Source: Phormidium ambiguum IAM M-71
GTDB lineage: Bacteria; Cyanobacteriota; Cyanobacteriia; Cyanobacteriales; Aerosakkonemataceae
Assembly (NCBI RefSeq): GCF_001904725.1
Contig: NZ_MRCE01000013.1
Coordinates: 124,001 to 188,000, forward strand
DNA: 64,000 nucleotides
Direction: 5' to 3'
Part shown: positions 52,716 to 61,514 of the stretch, in pieces
How positions within the stretch are numbered: position 1 is the stretch's first letter
Layout: each line of letters opens with the position of its first letter
Translations under genes and position numbers: made by a program
The notes under the pieces: generated by a model
Told to the model about the DNA's origin: nothing
The model's input: the letters and a program-made list of their open reading frames with translations, nothing else
Databases searched by the model: none

Positions 52716-53231
52716 TTAGCGCCGTCGCACCACCAACCGACGGTCTGGTTCCTTACCCCGACTATAGCTTTCTAAATCGGTGAACTCTTTCAAAAAGGTG
52801 TGAATTTGCCGTCTTTCTGCCGCAGAAAGAGACTTCATTTCAAACTCTTGACCATTGGTACGTACTTGCTGAATGGCGTACTCTGCCAAAGCCAAAAGTT
52901 CTGCTTGTCGCCGAACGCGGTAGCCATCTAATTCAACAGTGTAAGCAGCTTGTTCTTCATGCTCTTTACCCATGTTGAGAATGGCATTAACTAAGTATTG
53001 AATGGCATCTAAAGTTGCCCCTTCATTGCCAATCAATACTTGAATTTGCGCTCGTGACAGGTGGGTTTCATCAATTGTCAACCAGTAGCTAGCTGGTTCT
53101 TCCGGTTCTTCTGGATCTGCTAATTCTGCTTGTGCTTCAGCCTTTTCAGCTTTAACCATAGCTGGAACTTTGATTAGTTTCAGCAGTTCTTCCAGCCATT
53201 TTTGACCATCTTGTATTCGAGTATCAGTCAT
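52716..53231 (-). CDS. jag: KH/R3H-domain RNA-binding protein (Jag/KhpB)
   Basis: This 171-residue protein has a KH-like domain (about 55-110, RAQIQVLIGNEGATLDAIQYLVNAIL) and a C-terminal R3H domain (about 110-165, EYAIQQVRTNGQEFEMKSLSAAERRQIHTFLKE) ending in an Arg-rich tail. It lacks the N-terminal Jag-N domain of Firmicutes forms, having only a short acidic region. Its place next to yidC is conserved across bacteria. It would bind RNA; partners are unknown here. Confidence 0.92.
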   Translation of the reverse strand: MTDTRIQDGQKWLEELLKLIKVPAMVKAEKAEAQAELADPEEPEEPASYWLTIDETHLSRAQIQVLIGNEGATLDAIQYLVNAILNMGKEHEEQAAYTVELDGYRVRRQAELLALAEYAIQQVRTNGQEFEMKSLSAAERRQIHTFLKEFTDLESYSRGKEPDRRLVVRRR

Positions 53232-53243
53232 GAAAACTAACTG

Positions 53244-54386
53244 TCAAGCTTTTTTCTTAGAACGACCTGGTTCAAATGGGAGTGCCTCTCTTTCTTTAGC
53301 AGCAGCTTCTTTTTCTTGAGCTTCTACTAATTTTTGGAGATTTTCTGGCAATGGTTCCCTAGACAAAATAAAGGTCTGAGCAGTTTGAAAAATATTAGCA
53401 ATCACCATGTACATCAATACACCAGCTGGCAACGGGAAGAATAAAAACATTCCCGAAAAAATCACTGGCGTAATTTTATTTACCGTGTCCTGTTGAGGAT
53501 TGGAAGTCGCACCTGGTTGTTGTCCCGAAAGTAGCTGGTTGATATATAAGCTAATACCAAAAAACAGCACCATTCCCACGATATCCCAGTGAATAGCACC
53601 GTCTTCATCAAATGCACCGACTCTTCCCAGAGCATCAATAAATAGAAATCCTTTTTCAGAGGCTAAACCTGGAATAGTTGCCTGAATAGTGGCATCACCT
53701 GGTTGTAAGGCTTCTATATTGCCATTAGCATCTATTTTGATCCGCTCTTCGCCTTTCGTTACTTTCCAATTTGGAGCCAGTTTGATTTCTGGATGTTCTG
53801 CAACTAAGGTTTCTAATGGTTTACCTGCTGGAGTTTGAAATTCTAATTGAGTTTTTTCACCCACTGCAAGTTTATTTCCTCCAGGTAATAAGGCAATCAC
53901 TGGGGCGTGAGAGCTTTCTGCGAAATAAATATTTTGGGGTGCTGTGGAAAAAGCTTGTTTTTGAACTTGCTCGATTTGTTCCTGGGGTAAAACTTGAACA
54001 TTCACGGTGTAATTTACATCCGAGAATGGTGAACCGCGCAAAGTAGCAAATAAAGCGAATAGTACTGGCATTTGTACTACTACAGGTAAGCAACCTGCTA
54101 ATGGGTTGCCAAACTCTTTGTAGAGTTTACCCATTTCTTCTTGTTGCTTTGTTGGGTCTTCTTTATATCGTTCTTGAATTTCTTTGACCCGCTTTTGCAT
54201 TAAGGGTTGGGTGACTCTTGTACGGCGCATACTGCGAATTGAGTTAGCGCTTAGGGGATAGAGTGCGAACCGAATCACCAGAGTCAGCGCTACGATAGCC
54301 AACCCATAGCTGGGGACGATCCCGTAGAAGAAATCCAGGATCGGCAGCATTACGTTGTTGGAAAGAAAACTTACACCAAAATCCAT
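53244..54386 (-). CDS. yidC: Membrane protein insertase YidC/Oxa1 with an internal Ig-like insertion
   Basis: This 380-residue protein inserts proteins into plasma and thylakoid membranes. Family helices are visible: [20 protein letters not shown] with the hydrophilic-groove Arg, [19 protein letters not shown], the [21 protein letters not shown] helix and the final [26 protein letters not shown]. Between helices 2 and 3 lies an insertion (about 150-245) with [15 protein letters not shown] and [23 protein letters not shown], which resembles a bacterial Ig-like (Big_2) domain and should lie outside the cytoplasm. It sits in the conserved cluster, 12 bases before jag. Confidence 0.95.
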   Translation of the reverse strand: MDFGVSFLSNNVMLPILDFFYGIVPSYGLAIVALTLVIRFALYPLSANSIRSMRRTRVTQPLMQKRVKEIQERYKEDPTKQQEEMGKLYKEFGNPLAGCLPVVVQMPVLFALFATLRGSPFSDVNYTVNVQVLPQEQIEQVQKQAFSTAPQNIYFAESSHAPVIALLPGGNKLAVGEKTQLEFQTPAGKPLETLVAEHPEIKLAPNWKVTKGEERIKIDANGNIEALQPGDATIQATIPGLASEKGFLFIDALGRVGAFDEDGAIHWDIVGMVLFFGISLYINQLLSGQQPGATSNPQQDTVNKITPVIFSGMFLFFPLPAGVLMYMVIANIFQTAQTFILSREPLPENLQKLVEAQEKEAAAKEREALPFEPGRSKKKA

Positions 54387-54543
54387 GCTTATGAAGTCTA
54401 CCTAAAAGCGCTGTATTGTCTTTATCTAATCTATCTTGTGAACTAGCAGTCTTAGGGGGTAACTGCTTGGTTTGGGAGGAAAGGTAGCAGAAGGATAAAA
54501 AATGTTTTCTATCTGCTTTAGTTCCCTTGGTTTGACGATCGAA

Positions 54544-54924
54544 CTACTTGGTAGTTTTGGCGGTCTTAATTTTGGCTTTCTCGGTAATGTAATCGTAAAT
54601 TTCGCGGAATTTAGGAACTGCCCGCATTTCTAAACGGCTACCGTCTCTGAGCACTACTACCATGTCTCCCCACAGACCTATGCCTCGGGCGACTTTTTTC
54701 ACTTCGACTATTTCTGAGTAAATGATGTCAGTGCGGTCTTGTCCGCGAAAGCCGCCTGTGACGGAGATGCGTCGATCGGTAATTCGATAACGCAACCACA
54801 GGGCGCGTGCGATCGCACCTACGGTTAACGGCAAGCCAATTACCGTTAGTCCTATGAGAATGTTTAAAATTAAATCTCCGATATGAGGGCCGCCCTCATA
54901 GTAAACTTCTTCACGAATGCCCAT
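54544..54924 (-). CDS. PH-domain membrane protein (bPH type)
   Basis: This 126-residue protein has one membrane segment (about 16-42, ILNILIGLTVIGLPLTVGAIARALWL) followed by a bacterial PH domain (YRITDRRISVTGGFRGQDRTDIIYSEIVEV). Its first codons overlap the end of rnpA by 14 bases. It belongs to the rpmH-rnpA-PH-yidC order seen in cyanobacteria. Function unknown. Confidence 0.9.
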   Translation of the reverse strand: MGIREEVYYEGGPHIGDLILNILIGLTVIGLPLTVGAIARALWLRYRITDRRISVTGGFRGQDRTDIIYSEIVEVKKVARGIGLWGDMVVVLRDGSRLEMRAVPKFREIYDYITEKAKIKTAKTTK

Positions 54925-55354
54925 TGAGTACCTCAGCTTCTACCAACAACTGCTCTAATTCTTGCAGAAATTGATGATAATCGCACTGTGTCGCTTCAGG
55001 TTTTACTACTATTACTAGTAACCAACCGGGAGCAACTTTGGGTAAGAGTTGCCGAAATGCTGCTTTTAGCTGCCTTTTAATTCGATTTCGCACAACTGCC
55101 CGCTTGCTAACTTTTTGGCTGATGGAAATGCCCAGGCGGGAGGGGAGTTTGGCTTGCGCGATCGCTACCTCATTCCCCCTAGCCGTAGCAACCGGAGGGG
55201 ACAATCTAGAGGTAGATTGCTTTCCTAATTCCGGTTTGGCTGACTGCCGCAAGGCTCTTAAAGTGAGATGGGGTGTTGTGCAACGTATCCCCTTACGGAA
55301 TAAAGCAGAGAACTCCTGCCGATTTTTCAGTCGATGTGCTTTTGGCAAAGCCAC
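54911..55354 (-). CDS. rnpA: Ribonuclease P protein component
   Basis: This 147-residue basic protein assists RNase P RNA in removing 5' leaders from tRNA precursors. LPKAHRLKNRQEFSALFRKG at the start and the RNR signature region ISQKVSKRAVVRNRIKRQLKAAFR are diagnostic. A Ser/Ala-rich insertion (about 38-65) is longer than usual. It lies 8 bases after rpmH. Confidence 0.96.
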   Translation of the reverse strand: MALPKAHRLKNRQEFSALFRKGIRCTTPHLTLRALRQSAKPELGKQSTSRLSPPVATARGNEVAIAQAKLPSRLGISISQKVSKRAVVRNRIKRQLKAAFRQLLPKVAPGWLLVIVVKPEATQCDYHQFLQELEQLLVEAEVLNGHS

Positions 55355-55362
55355 AGCTTTTT

Positions 55363-55500
55363 TTAAACTGCTAAACGATAGCGACCCTTTTTCCGACGGG
55401 CTTTCAACACTAGTTTTCCATTTTTGGTTCGCATCCGGGCGCGAAAACCAGAAGTTCTTTTTCTCTTACGGCTGGTGCCGTGTAACGTGCGCTGGGTCAT
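55363..55500 (-). CDS. rpmH: 50S ribosomal protein L34
   Basis: This 45-residue basic protein reads [20 protein letters not shown], then [20 protein letters not shown] and YRLAV, the canonical L34 sequence. It is too short for ordinary frame lists. It begins the rpmH-rnpA cluster; no DnaA gene or DnaA-box cluster was seen beside it, as is usual in cyanobacteria. Confidence 0.97.
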   Translation of the reverse strand: MTQRTLHGTSRKRKRTSGFRARMRTKNGKLVLKARRKKGRYRLAV

Positions 55501-55578
55501 TACGGGTTCTCCAAGCTGGCGAGCCTAAAACATTTCAAAAAGTCACAATCTACAATTTTATCACCAATTTTCCCCAGC

Positions 55579-56103
55579 TTATTGAATATCGAGTACCCAA
55601 GTACCAATAGGTCGTACCAAAGGCACATCACCTGGAGACATGATGCTGCAATTAAAGTAAAACATTCCCCCAGATGAGGGGTTTTTGACGTTGGAGAGAA
55701 TTAACTCGACTTCATTACCTGCGGGGACTGGTTCTGTGGGGAAAATCTGGATCGTCCGATTTTCCTTATCCCAGGTGACTTCATCCAGCTGGACAGATTT
55801 ACCTTTCACTTTCACCTCAACGTCTTTGGTATCAAATGTCCCTTGGTAATAGTCAGGGTAAGAAATGGAAAACTGAGAAACGGCTAATTTCATTTTTTTA
55901 GAAGGAATTTTTAGCCGATATCGATCCCAGACGTTGGTTCTGCCACCAAAGTCTAGGTGAGATGGCAGCCGACTTTCCGGCGGTGGGCCCCCAAATAAGA
56001 TAAATCCAGAACTTGCTGATAGAGTGTTCGCAGTCCCAACCAGTAAGCAACTGCTGACTGCTAAGGCTGAAAGTGTCCGTCGTAATGAGAGTTGTAAATA
56101 CAT
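55579..56103 (-). CDS. DUF2808 secreted protein
   Basis: This 174-residue protein has a signal peptide (about 1-30, TLSALAVSSCLLVGTANTLSA) and then the DUF2808 domain: RYRLKIPSKKMKLAVSQFSI, followed by FPTEPVPAGNEVELILSNVKNP and FNCSIMSPGDVP. DUF2808 is a cyanobacterial family of secreted proteins with no established role. It ends 78 bases before rpmH on the same strand and may share its transcript. Confidence 0.9.
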   Translation of the reverse strand: MYLQLSLRRTLSALAVSSCLLVGTANTLSASSGFILFGGPPPESRLPSHLDFGGRTNVWDRYRLKIPSKKMKLAVSQFSISYPDYYQGTFDTKDVEVKVKGKSVQLDEVTWDKENRTIQIFPTEPVPAGNEVELILSNVKNPSSGGMFYFNCSIMSPGDVPLVRPIGTWVLDIQ

Positions 56104-56700
56104 AGCGTTAGATGCCTGTATAGCTTTGGAGTAAGATTTTGTTACTAAACTTAACTTACACTGAAATTACAATATCAAAGATGTTTAATAAGTGTTAGCT
56201 GTTCCGCAAAATTAATTCTGATTATCAGGGAGCGAGGCAAAAAGTTGCCTTGAAATATAGAAATAAGGCTTTTTGCACAATTTATCTCCAAATTTCTTGA
56301 TTACTTTAGAGTTTGCCAAATTGCAATTTTCTGAATTTGGTAATTAAAGTAACATTATTATGTGAAAAACATATTTCTAAATGTGTCTAATTGTATATAA
56401 ATTTTGTCTGAATATTAAGAAAATATAGGTAAAAGGGCAAATTAGGTAAAAAATAGGTATTTTCTCATTAGCCAAATCATGAATCTATAAAATAAGTTAA
56501 AGAGAATACCCCAAAATTTGGGGATCAACATAGGATAAAAAAGTAGAAGAGTTGACAGGGCAATTGAGATTGAACTGTAGTTTGGCTATCAAGAAAGTGA
56601 ATCATGAAAAATCCCAAATAACTAAATCGGAAAGAAAAACCTAACGTACTAAATTTGTAGTTGGGCTACAGAGAATTACTTAAACTAGCAAGGAGTTTCA
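56104..56700. other. AT-rich intergenic region upstream of pntAA with two hairpins
   Basis: No gene is visible in these 597 bases. GCAAAAAGTTGCCTT (56237-56251) and AAGGCTTTTTGC (56265-56276) form a stem with a 3-base bulge. A 15-base palindrome CCCCAAAATTTGGGG lies at 56509-56523. The region should contain the promoters of the divergent DUF2808 and pntAA genes; either structure could be regulatory. An unusually long leader for pntAA is possible. Confidence 0.45.
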
Positions 56701-57861
56701 ATGAAGTTAGCAGTTGCCAAAGAAGTGGAAATGGGGGAAAATCGCGTTGCTTTAATACCTGATACAGTGGCGCGGTTAGTTAAACAAGGAATAGAAGTAT
56801 TAGTAGAAGCTGGGGCTGGTGAGCGATCGTTTTTTGCAGATGAAGCATACACAGCAGCTGGAGCTAAAATTATTTCCGATCCTCATACTTTGTGGGGTGA
56901 AGCTGATATTTTAGTCAAAGTCAGCCCACCACAAGAACGGGAAGGTCGGCATGAAGTTGATATGCTGCGCGAAGGTGCGGTATTAATCGGCTTTACTAAT
57001 CCTTTGGGAAATCCCAGCTTGGCGCAAAAATTAGCTCAACGTCGGATTACTTGCTTAAGCATGGAATTAATTCCCCGCACGACTAGGGCACAAAGTATGG
57101 ATGCCCTTTCTTCTCAAGCTTCAGTAGCGGGATACCAAGCAGCGTTGATTGCCGCAGCAGCAGCACCGAAGTTTTTCCCCATGTTAACTACTGCCGCAGG
57201 AACGATCGCACCTGCCAAAGTTTTGATTATCGGTGCCGGAGTTGCAGGTTTGCAAGCGATCGCCACCGCCCGTCGCCTGGGTGCAGTTGTAGAAGCATTT
57301 GATATTCGTCCTGCGGTAAAAGAAGAAGTACAAAGTCTTGGCGCTAAATTCGTAGAAGTAAAATTAGACGAAGAAACCGTAGCTGACAACGGTTACGCTA
57401 AAGAAATTTCGGAAGTTGCTAAACAAAAAACTCAAGAAACGATCGCCGAGCACGTCAAAATGTCTGACGTTGTAATTACCACCGCTCAAGTACCAGGAAA
57501 GAAAGCACCATTACTAGTTACTGAAGAAATGGTAGCCCAAATGAAGCCCGGTTCCGTAATAGTTGATATTGCAGCCGAACAAGGCGGAAATTGTGCTTGC
57601 ACTGAACCAGGTAAAAATGTTCGTTATAACGGTGTGACAATTATTGGCTCGATTAATTTGCCTTCTTCTACCCCAATTCACTCTTCGCAAATGTATGCGA
57701 AAAATATTCTCACTCTGTTGCAATATTTGGTTAATAAAGAGGGAGAATTAATCCTCAATTTTGAAGATGATATTGTGAAGAATACTTGCGTTACTCATGC
57801 AGGAGAAATTTGCAATCAAAAAGTACAAGAAGCTTTGGATCAATTGCGGGTAAATGCTTAA
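56701..57861 (+). CDS. pntAA: NAD(P) transhydrogenase alpha subunit part 1 (NAD-binding, dI)
   Basis: This 386-residue soluble domain binds NAD(H) in proton-translocating transhydrogenase. MKLAVAKEVEMGENRVALIPDTV at the start, the RTTRAQSMDALSSQASVAGYQA motif, and the Rossmann segment VLIIGAGVAGLQAIATARRLGAVVEAFDIR are diagnostic. AAGGAG lies just upstream. As in other cyanobacteria the alpha subunit is split, the membrane part being the next gene. Confidence 0.97.
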   Translation: MKLAVAKEVEMGENRVALIPDTVARLVKQGIEVLVEAGAGERSFFADEAYTAAGAKIISDPHTLWGEADILVKVSPPQEREGRHEVDMLREGAVLIGFTNPLGNPSLAQKLAQRRITCLSMELIPRTTRAQSMDALSSQASVAGYQAALIAAAAAPKFFPMLTTAAGTIAPAKVLIIGAGVAGLQAIATARRLGAVVEAFDIRPAVKEEVQSLGAKFVEVKLDEETVADNGYAKEISEVAKQKTQETIAEHVKMSDVVITTAQVPGKKAPLLVTEEMVAQMKPGSVIVDIAAEQGGNCACTEPGKNVRYNGVTIIGSINLPSSTPIHSSQMYAKNILTLLQYLVNKEGELILNFEDDIVKNTCVTHAGEICNQKVQEALDQLRVNA

Positions 57862-57964
57862 TTAAGGAAACTGGGGATTAGGGACTAGGTACTGGGAAAT
57901 CTTCAATTTATCTAGTTTCTAATTACCAGTGACTAAATTAGTAATTTTTAGGAGTTTTAAATCG

Positions 57965-58258
57965 ATGACGGAAACATTAATTGCGGCTTTGTTTGTGTTT
58001 GTTCTTGCTTCTTTTACTGGGTTTGAAGTGATTAACAAAGTGCCGCCAACTTTACACACGCCTTTAATGTCTGGTTCAAATGCGATTTCGGGAATTGCTG
58101 TTCTAGGTGCGATCGTTGTTTCTGGCGAACGTAATACTAGTTTGACAGTTATTTTGGGTTTGATTGCTGTGATATTCGCAACGATTAACGTTGTGGGCGG
58201 TTTTTTGGTGACTGATAGAATGCTGCAAATGTTTAAGAAGAAGGAAGCGAAGGCGTAG
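57965..58258 (+). CDS. pntAB: NAD(P) transhydrogenase alpha subunit part 2 (membrane, dII)
   Basis: This 97-residue membrane subunit has three helices: LIAALFVFVLASFTGFEVI, the HTPLMSGSNAISGIAVLGAI segment that forms part of the proton path, and LTVILGLIAVIFATINVVGG. The ATG at 57965 gives the family start MTETLIAALF; upstream in-frame codons to 57929 are not conserved. TTTAGGAG lies about 10 bases upstream. Confidence 0.96.
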   Translation: MTETLIAALFVFVLASFTGFEVINKVPPTLHTPLMSGSNAISGIAVLGAIVVSGERNTSLTVILGLIAVIFATINVVGGFLVTDRMLQMFKKKEAKA

Positions 58259-58303
58259 TTCGGTTTATCAGGCTTCTGGCAAATGGCGGAATCTGAATTT
58301 TTT

Positions 58304-58440
58304 ACCACAGATGTCCACAGATAAACACAGATGAACACAGATGGGGTTATCTGTTTTCGCTAGGGGTTTTTTATTGAACCACGTTCGCGTAGCGTGCGCG
58401 TAGCGCGTAAGACACGAAGAACACGAAGGAAGAGAAGAAA
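58304..58440. repeat. Repeat block inside the pnt operon, one repeat split by a 25-base element
   Basis: The 234-base gap between pntAB and pntB holds ACCACAGATGTCCACAGATA-type repeats (58304-58343) and then GAACCACG (58376-58383) and AAGACACGAAGAACACGAAGG (58409-58429). These last two join to the uninterrupted repeat seen at 1784-1802 once TTCGCGTAGCGTGCGCGTAG plus CGCGT (58384-58408) is removed. Confidence 0.8.
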
Positions 58441-58492
58441 GAGAAGTTCTCACGATTTCCATAGTTACTAAAAGTAAGAAGAAAGAAGGAAT

Positions 58493-59896
58493 ATGACTGA
58501 TTTTTTGCCTACTGGAATTCAGCTGACTTATTTAGTAGCAGCATCTCTGTTTATTTTGGGTTTGAAAAAGTTGGGTTCCCCTGCAACCGCCCGTGTGGGT
58601 AATGTTTGGGCGGCGGTGGGGATGTTTTTGGCTATTGTGGCGACTTTGCTCGATCGTCATGTCCTCAACTATGAAATGATTTTAATTGCGATCGCTATTG
58701 GTAGCGTCATTGGTGCAGTTGTTGCTTATAAAGTGGCAATGACGGAAATGCCCCAAATGGTGGGTTTGTTGAACGGTTTAGGTGGTGCAGCTTCCGCGCT
58801 TGTCGCTGTTGGGGAATTTTGGCGACTTTTGGGCACTGGCGAACCGATACCTTTGGATTCTAATATTTCGATGCTGCTAGATGTATTAATTGGCGGTGTT
58901 ACTTTTACAGGTAGTTTTATCGCTTTTGCTAAACTGCAAGGGATTATGAGTGGTTCTCCCATCACTTTTTCCTTACAACAACCGTTTAACGCTTCACTTT
59001 TAATCGGTTATGTAGTTGGTAGCGCCTTTTTGATTCTCGATCCAGGTAATTTACCAATATTCTTGGGAATTGTGGTAATTTCTCTGATTTTGGGCGTAAT
59101 GTTCGTTATTCCCATTGGTGGCGGCGATATGCCAGTGGTAATTTCGCTGTTGAACTCATTTTCTGGTTTAGCGGCAGCTGCTGCTGGTTTTGTGGTGATG
59201 AACAATATGTTAATCATCTCTGGTGCTTTGGTGGGCGCTTCTGGTTTGATTCTTACCCAAATTATGTGTAAGGCGATGAACCGTTCGCTGGCTAATGTTC
59301 TGTTTAGTGCTTTTGGTACTGGTGGCAGTTCAAGTGCAGGTGTCGCAGCTGGCGCAACCGATCAAACTGTTCACAGCATTGATGCCGAAGAAGGTGCGAT
59401 GATGTTGGGTTATGCACGTTCTGTGGTAATTATTCCTGGTTATGGAATGGCGGTGGCGCAAGCACAACACGCGGTTCGGGAATTAGCAGATCAATTAGAT
59501 AGGTTGGGTGTGGAAGTTAAATATGCTATCCACCCAGTTGCGGGAAGAATGCCGGGGCACATGAATGTGTTGTTGGCAGAAGCAAATGTGCCTTATCCCC
59601 AACTGTACGATATGGATGATATTAATCCGCAGTTCGATCAAACTGATGTGGCTTTGGTAATTGGTGCAAATGATGTGGTGAACCCAGCAGCGCGTCATGA
59701 TAGTGCTAGTCCTATTTATGGTATGCCGATTTTAGATGTCGATCGCGCAAAACATACGATCGTTATCAAACGCGGTATGAGTACTGGTTTCGCTGGCGTG
59801 GAAAATGAGTTGTTTTATAAGGATAAAACAATGATGCTTTTTGGCAGTGCGAAAGATATGGTTGCTAAATTGGTTTCTGAGGTGAAACAGCTTTAA
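58493..59896 (+). CDS. pntB: NAD(P) transhydrogenase beta subunit
   Basis: This 467-residue protein has the membrane domain (about 1-270, nine or so helices) and the C-terminal NADP-binding domain with VVIIPGYGMAVAQAQHAVREL, PVAGRMPGHMNVLLAEANVPY and FALVIGANDVVNPAAR-type segments (here VALVIGANDVVNPAAR). Together with PntAA and PntAB it transfers hydride from NADH to NADP using the proton gradient. It ends the operon and is followed by a CGCAGAGA-type repeat at 59904-59948. Confidence 0.97.
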   Translation: MTDFLPTGIQLTYLVAASLFILGLKKLGSPATARVGNVWAAVGMFLAIVATLLDRHVLNYEMILIAIAIGSVIGAVVAYKVAMTEMPQMVGLLNGLGGAASALVAVGEFWRLLGTGEPIPLDSNISMLLDVLIGGVTFTGSFIAFAKLQGIMSGSPITFSLQQPFNASLLIGYVVGSAFLILDPGNLPIFLGIVVISLILGVMFVIPIGGGDMPVVISLLNSFSGLAAAAAGFVVMNNMLIISGALVGASGLILTQIMCKAMNRSLANVLFSAFGTGGSSSAGVAAGATDQTVHSIDAEEGAMMLGYARSVVIIPGYGMAVAQAQHAVRELADQLDRLGVEVKYAIHPVAGRMPGHMNVLLAEANVPYPQLYDMDDINPQFDQTDVALVIGANDVVNPAARHDSASPIYGMPILDVDRAKHTIVIKRGMSTGFAGVENELFYKDKTMMLFGSAKDMVAKLVSEVKQL

Positions 59897-60024
59897 GAAG
59901 TTTTAACCGCACAGACGCAGAGAACGCAAAGAGAAGAGAAGAAAGAGATGGCTTGTCTTGGAAGAAAGATTTTCTGAGGCAAGCTATTTTTTTACTTCTA
60001 CTCAGATCTTGTATATTATTTAAT

Positions 60025-61389
60025 TTAAACTAAAGGAAGTTCAATCAAAAATTCTGTGCCCACTCCTGGTTCAGAAACACAAATAAGTTTACCACCATGT
60101 TTTTCTACAACTATCTGATGGCTAATTGATAAACCTAATCCAGTACCTTTTTTGGCTACCTTAGTTGTAAATAAATAATCAAAAATTTTATTCCGTACTT
60201 CTTCTGTCATTCCTAAACCGTTATCTTTAATCCGAATAATGGCACTACTTTGACTATCGCTAACTGATGTATGAATCACAATTTTACCTGGATTTACTTT
60301 AATTTCTTCATTAGTGCGCTGCAAACAAGCATCTTCTAAAGCATCAATCGCATTAGCAATTATATTAATAAAAACCTGGTTCAACTGTCCCAAATAACAC
60401 GGAACTAAAGGTAAATTACCATATTCTTTAATAACTTCTATTTGGGGATGCTTTTCATTTGCTTTCAGGCGATGTTTCAAAATTAATAAGGCACTATCTA
60501 AACCTTCATGTATGTCAGATGCTATTTTGGTTGTGGTATCAGTACGGGAAAAAGTTCTCAAAGATACACTAATTTGACTAATTCTTTCCACACCTACTTT
60601 CATCGACTCAATTAATTTGGGTAAATCTTCAATTACATAATCTAATTCTACTTCTTCTAGAAGATTTAAAATATCATCGCCTGGAACGGGAAACTGTTTT
60701 TGATAAGCATCCAATACTGATAACAAATCTTGTATATATGTTTTTGCATGAGTTAAATTCCCTTGAATAAAACTCACAGGATTATTAATTTCATGGGCAA
60801 CTCCAGCTACTAACTGCCCAAGGGTAGACATTTTTTCACTTTGAATTAACTGAAGTTGCGTTTGTTGCAGTTCTGATGTTCTTTCTGTTACCCGTTTTTC
60901 TAATTCTTGATTTAATTGTTGCAAGGTATCTTCTAATACTGTTTTTTCAGCGATTTTCTCTTGTAAAAGTTGATTTTGATTCGCTAGGGTTTTCGTTAAA
61001 TTGCGTAATTCTAACTGTACTTTTATACGAGCTAATACTTCTTCTTTTTGAAAAGGTTTTGTAATATAGTCTACTGCACCTAAGCTCAAACCTTTGACTT
61101 TTTGTTCGGTGTTAGCAAGTGCTGTCATAAAAATTACGGGAATTTCTGATGTGACAGGGTTGTTTTTTAACCGCGAACAAGTTTCAAAACCATCAATTCC
61201 GGGCATCATGATATCTAATAAAATTAAATCTGGGGTAATGTATTCTATTTTTTGCAGCGCACTTTCTCCATCTTGTGCTACTAAAACTTCCAACCCTGCT
61301 TCGTCTAAAACGTTAAATATCACACCTAAATTAGTCGGGTTATCATCTACGATCAGTATGGTGTTTTTTGTTAAGAGCAAATTTTTCAT
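60025..61389 (-). CDS. Receiver-histidine kinase hybrid (response regulator domain first)
   Basis: This 454-residue soluble protein begins with a receiver domain (ILIVDDNPTNLG, phospho-acceptor Asp59 in LILLDIMMPGIDGFET, Lys111), then a coiled coil (about 125-190), HisKA with GQLVAGVAHEINNPVSFIQG (His199) and HATPase (IRIKDNGLGM, GTGLGLSIS). This class is abundant in cyanobacteria and is usually fed by an upstream hybrid kinase. It follows the gene at 61515 on the same strand, 125 bases away, and may be its partner. Confidence 0.95.
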   Translation of the reverse strand: MKNLLLTKNTILIVDDNPTNLGVIFNVLDEAGLEVLVAQDGESALQKIEYITPDLILLDIMMPGIDGFETCSRLKNNPVTSEIPVIFMTALANTEQKVKGLSLGAVDYITKPFQKEEVLARIKVQLELRNLTKTLANQNQLLQEKIAEKTVLEDTLQQLNQELEKRVTERTSELQQTQLQLIQSEKMSTLGQLVAGVAHEINNPVSFIQGNLTHAKTYIQDLLSVLDAYQKQFPVPGDDILNLLEEVELDYVIEDLPKLIESMKVGVERISQISVSLRTFSRTDTTTKIASDIHEGLDSALLILKHRLKANEKHPQIEVIKEYGNLPLVPCYLGQLNQVFINIIANAIDALEDACLQRTNEEIKVNPGKIVIHTSVSDSQSSAIIRIKDNGLGMTEEVRNKIFDYLFTTKVAKKGTGLGLSISHQIVVEKHGGKLICVSEPGVGTEFLIELPLV

Positions 61390-61514
61390 AGCGGTTTAGG
61401 TTGTGCAATTTTAATGTTGAGTTATGATTCACTAAAAAATATATAAAAATTTTGGAAATATTTAATTTTGAGATGCTTACATATCAATAATTCATGATTT
61501 TGCAATTTATTTTA

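Noticed and set aside
55038-55610. Open frame of 190 codons on the plus strand
   Set aside because: It runs antisense across rnpA and rpmH, both certain genes.
55363-56103. Chromosome origin beside rpmH
   Set aside because: The rpmH region is near the origin in many bacteria, but no dnaA gene or cluster of DnaA boxes was seen here.
57919-58338. Open frame of 139 codons on the minus strand
   Set aside because: It is opposite pntAB and its start is made of tandem repeat sequence.
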